From the NCBI GenBank assembly GCA_017506865.1, contig JAFCMP010000168.1, forward strand, positions 1,054,001 through 1,118,000: a DNA stretch of 64,000 nucleotides, given 5' to 3'. Below the pieces are notes generated by a model. That model was not told where the DNA came from and made no database searches. It worked only from the letters and a program-made list of their open reading frames with translations. Shown in pieces: positions 63,929 to 64,000 of the stretch. Source of the stretch: Tribonema minus (lineage: Eukaryota > Sar > Xanthophyceae > Tribonematales > Tribonemataceae). The number at the start of each line of letters is the position of its first letter. The first letter of the stretch is position 1. The translations under genes and the position numbers were made by a program.

Positions 63929-64000
63929 CTCGGGGAAGGGGGACGGGGGGGGGGGGGGGGGGGGGGGGTCAGGTGCTGCTGCTGTGGTGCACTGGCTGCT

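Noticed and set aside
1-64000. CRISPR arrays, bacterial operons, riboswitches
   Set aside because: Introns, plastid-targeting leaders, TFIIH and kinesin genes show eukaryotic nuclear DNA; no regularly spaced direct repeats of CRISPR type were seen.

Overview
This window looks like nuclear DNA of a photosynthetic eukaryote with a secondary, red-derived plastid, most likely a stramenopile (heterokont) alga. Three host genes encode precursors that start with a signal peptide followed by an ADA-FAP, SNA-FAS or VVA-FVP type cleavage motif. That is the bipartite plastid targeting known in heterokonts. The host genes have many GT-AG introns, one GC-AG intron, very GC-rich exons and C-rich 3' splice sites. 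Long ankyrin-repeat proteins of the kind seen here are common in brown-algal relatives. The species is not identified.

Left third (1-26.3 kb): accessory DNA. An open frame for an RGG-rich zinc-finger protein runs off the left edge on the minus strand. Next comes a nest of two young Ty3/gypsy LTR retrotransposons. The outer one spans 1500-23289. The inner one, 8464-20458, sits inside the outer pol region, and each has a 4-bp target duplication. Both carry a cytosine-C5 DNA methyltransferase domain, at different places: after RNase H in the outer element, and between Gag and protease in the inner one. Both also have histone-reader-like modules after integrase. To the right lies a head-to-tail array of 5'-truncated R2-like LINE copies, then a 330-bp duplication.

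Middle (26.3-51 kb): a host gene block. It holds a kinesin with a C-terminal WW domain (+), a plastid protein A (-), a PAP/fibrillin-like plastid protein (-), the TFIIH core subunit p62/TFB1 (+) and a plastid protein B (+). Proteins A and B are inverted paralogues of unknown function. I rebuilt exons from reading-frame continuity, phase matching and splice motifs. In the kinesin and TFB1 genes, several introns contain decaying tandem copies of the neighbouring exon edge together with its splice site.

Right (51-64 kb): a segmental duplication carrying two F-box-like/ankyrin genes. The second copy is split by a broken R2-like LINE inserted just upstream of its first exon. After about 2.7 kb with no recognisable gene, a leucine-rich (FNIP-like) repeat exon enters from the right edge on the minus strand.
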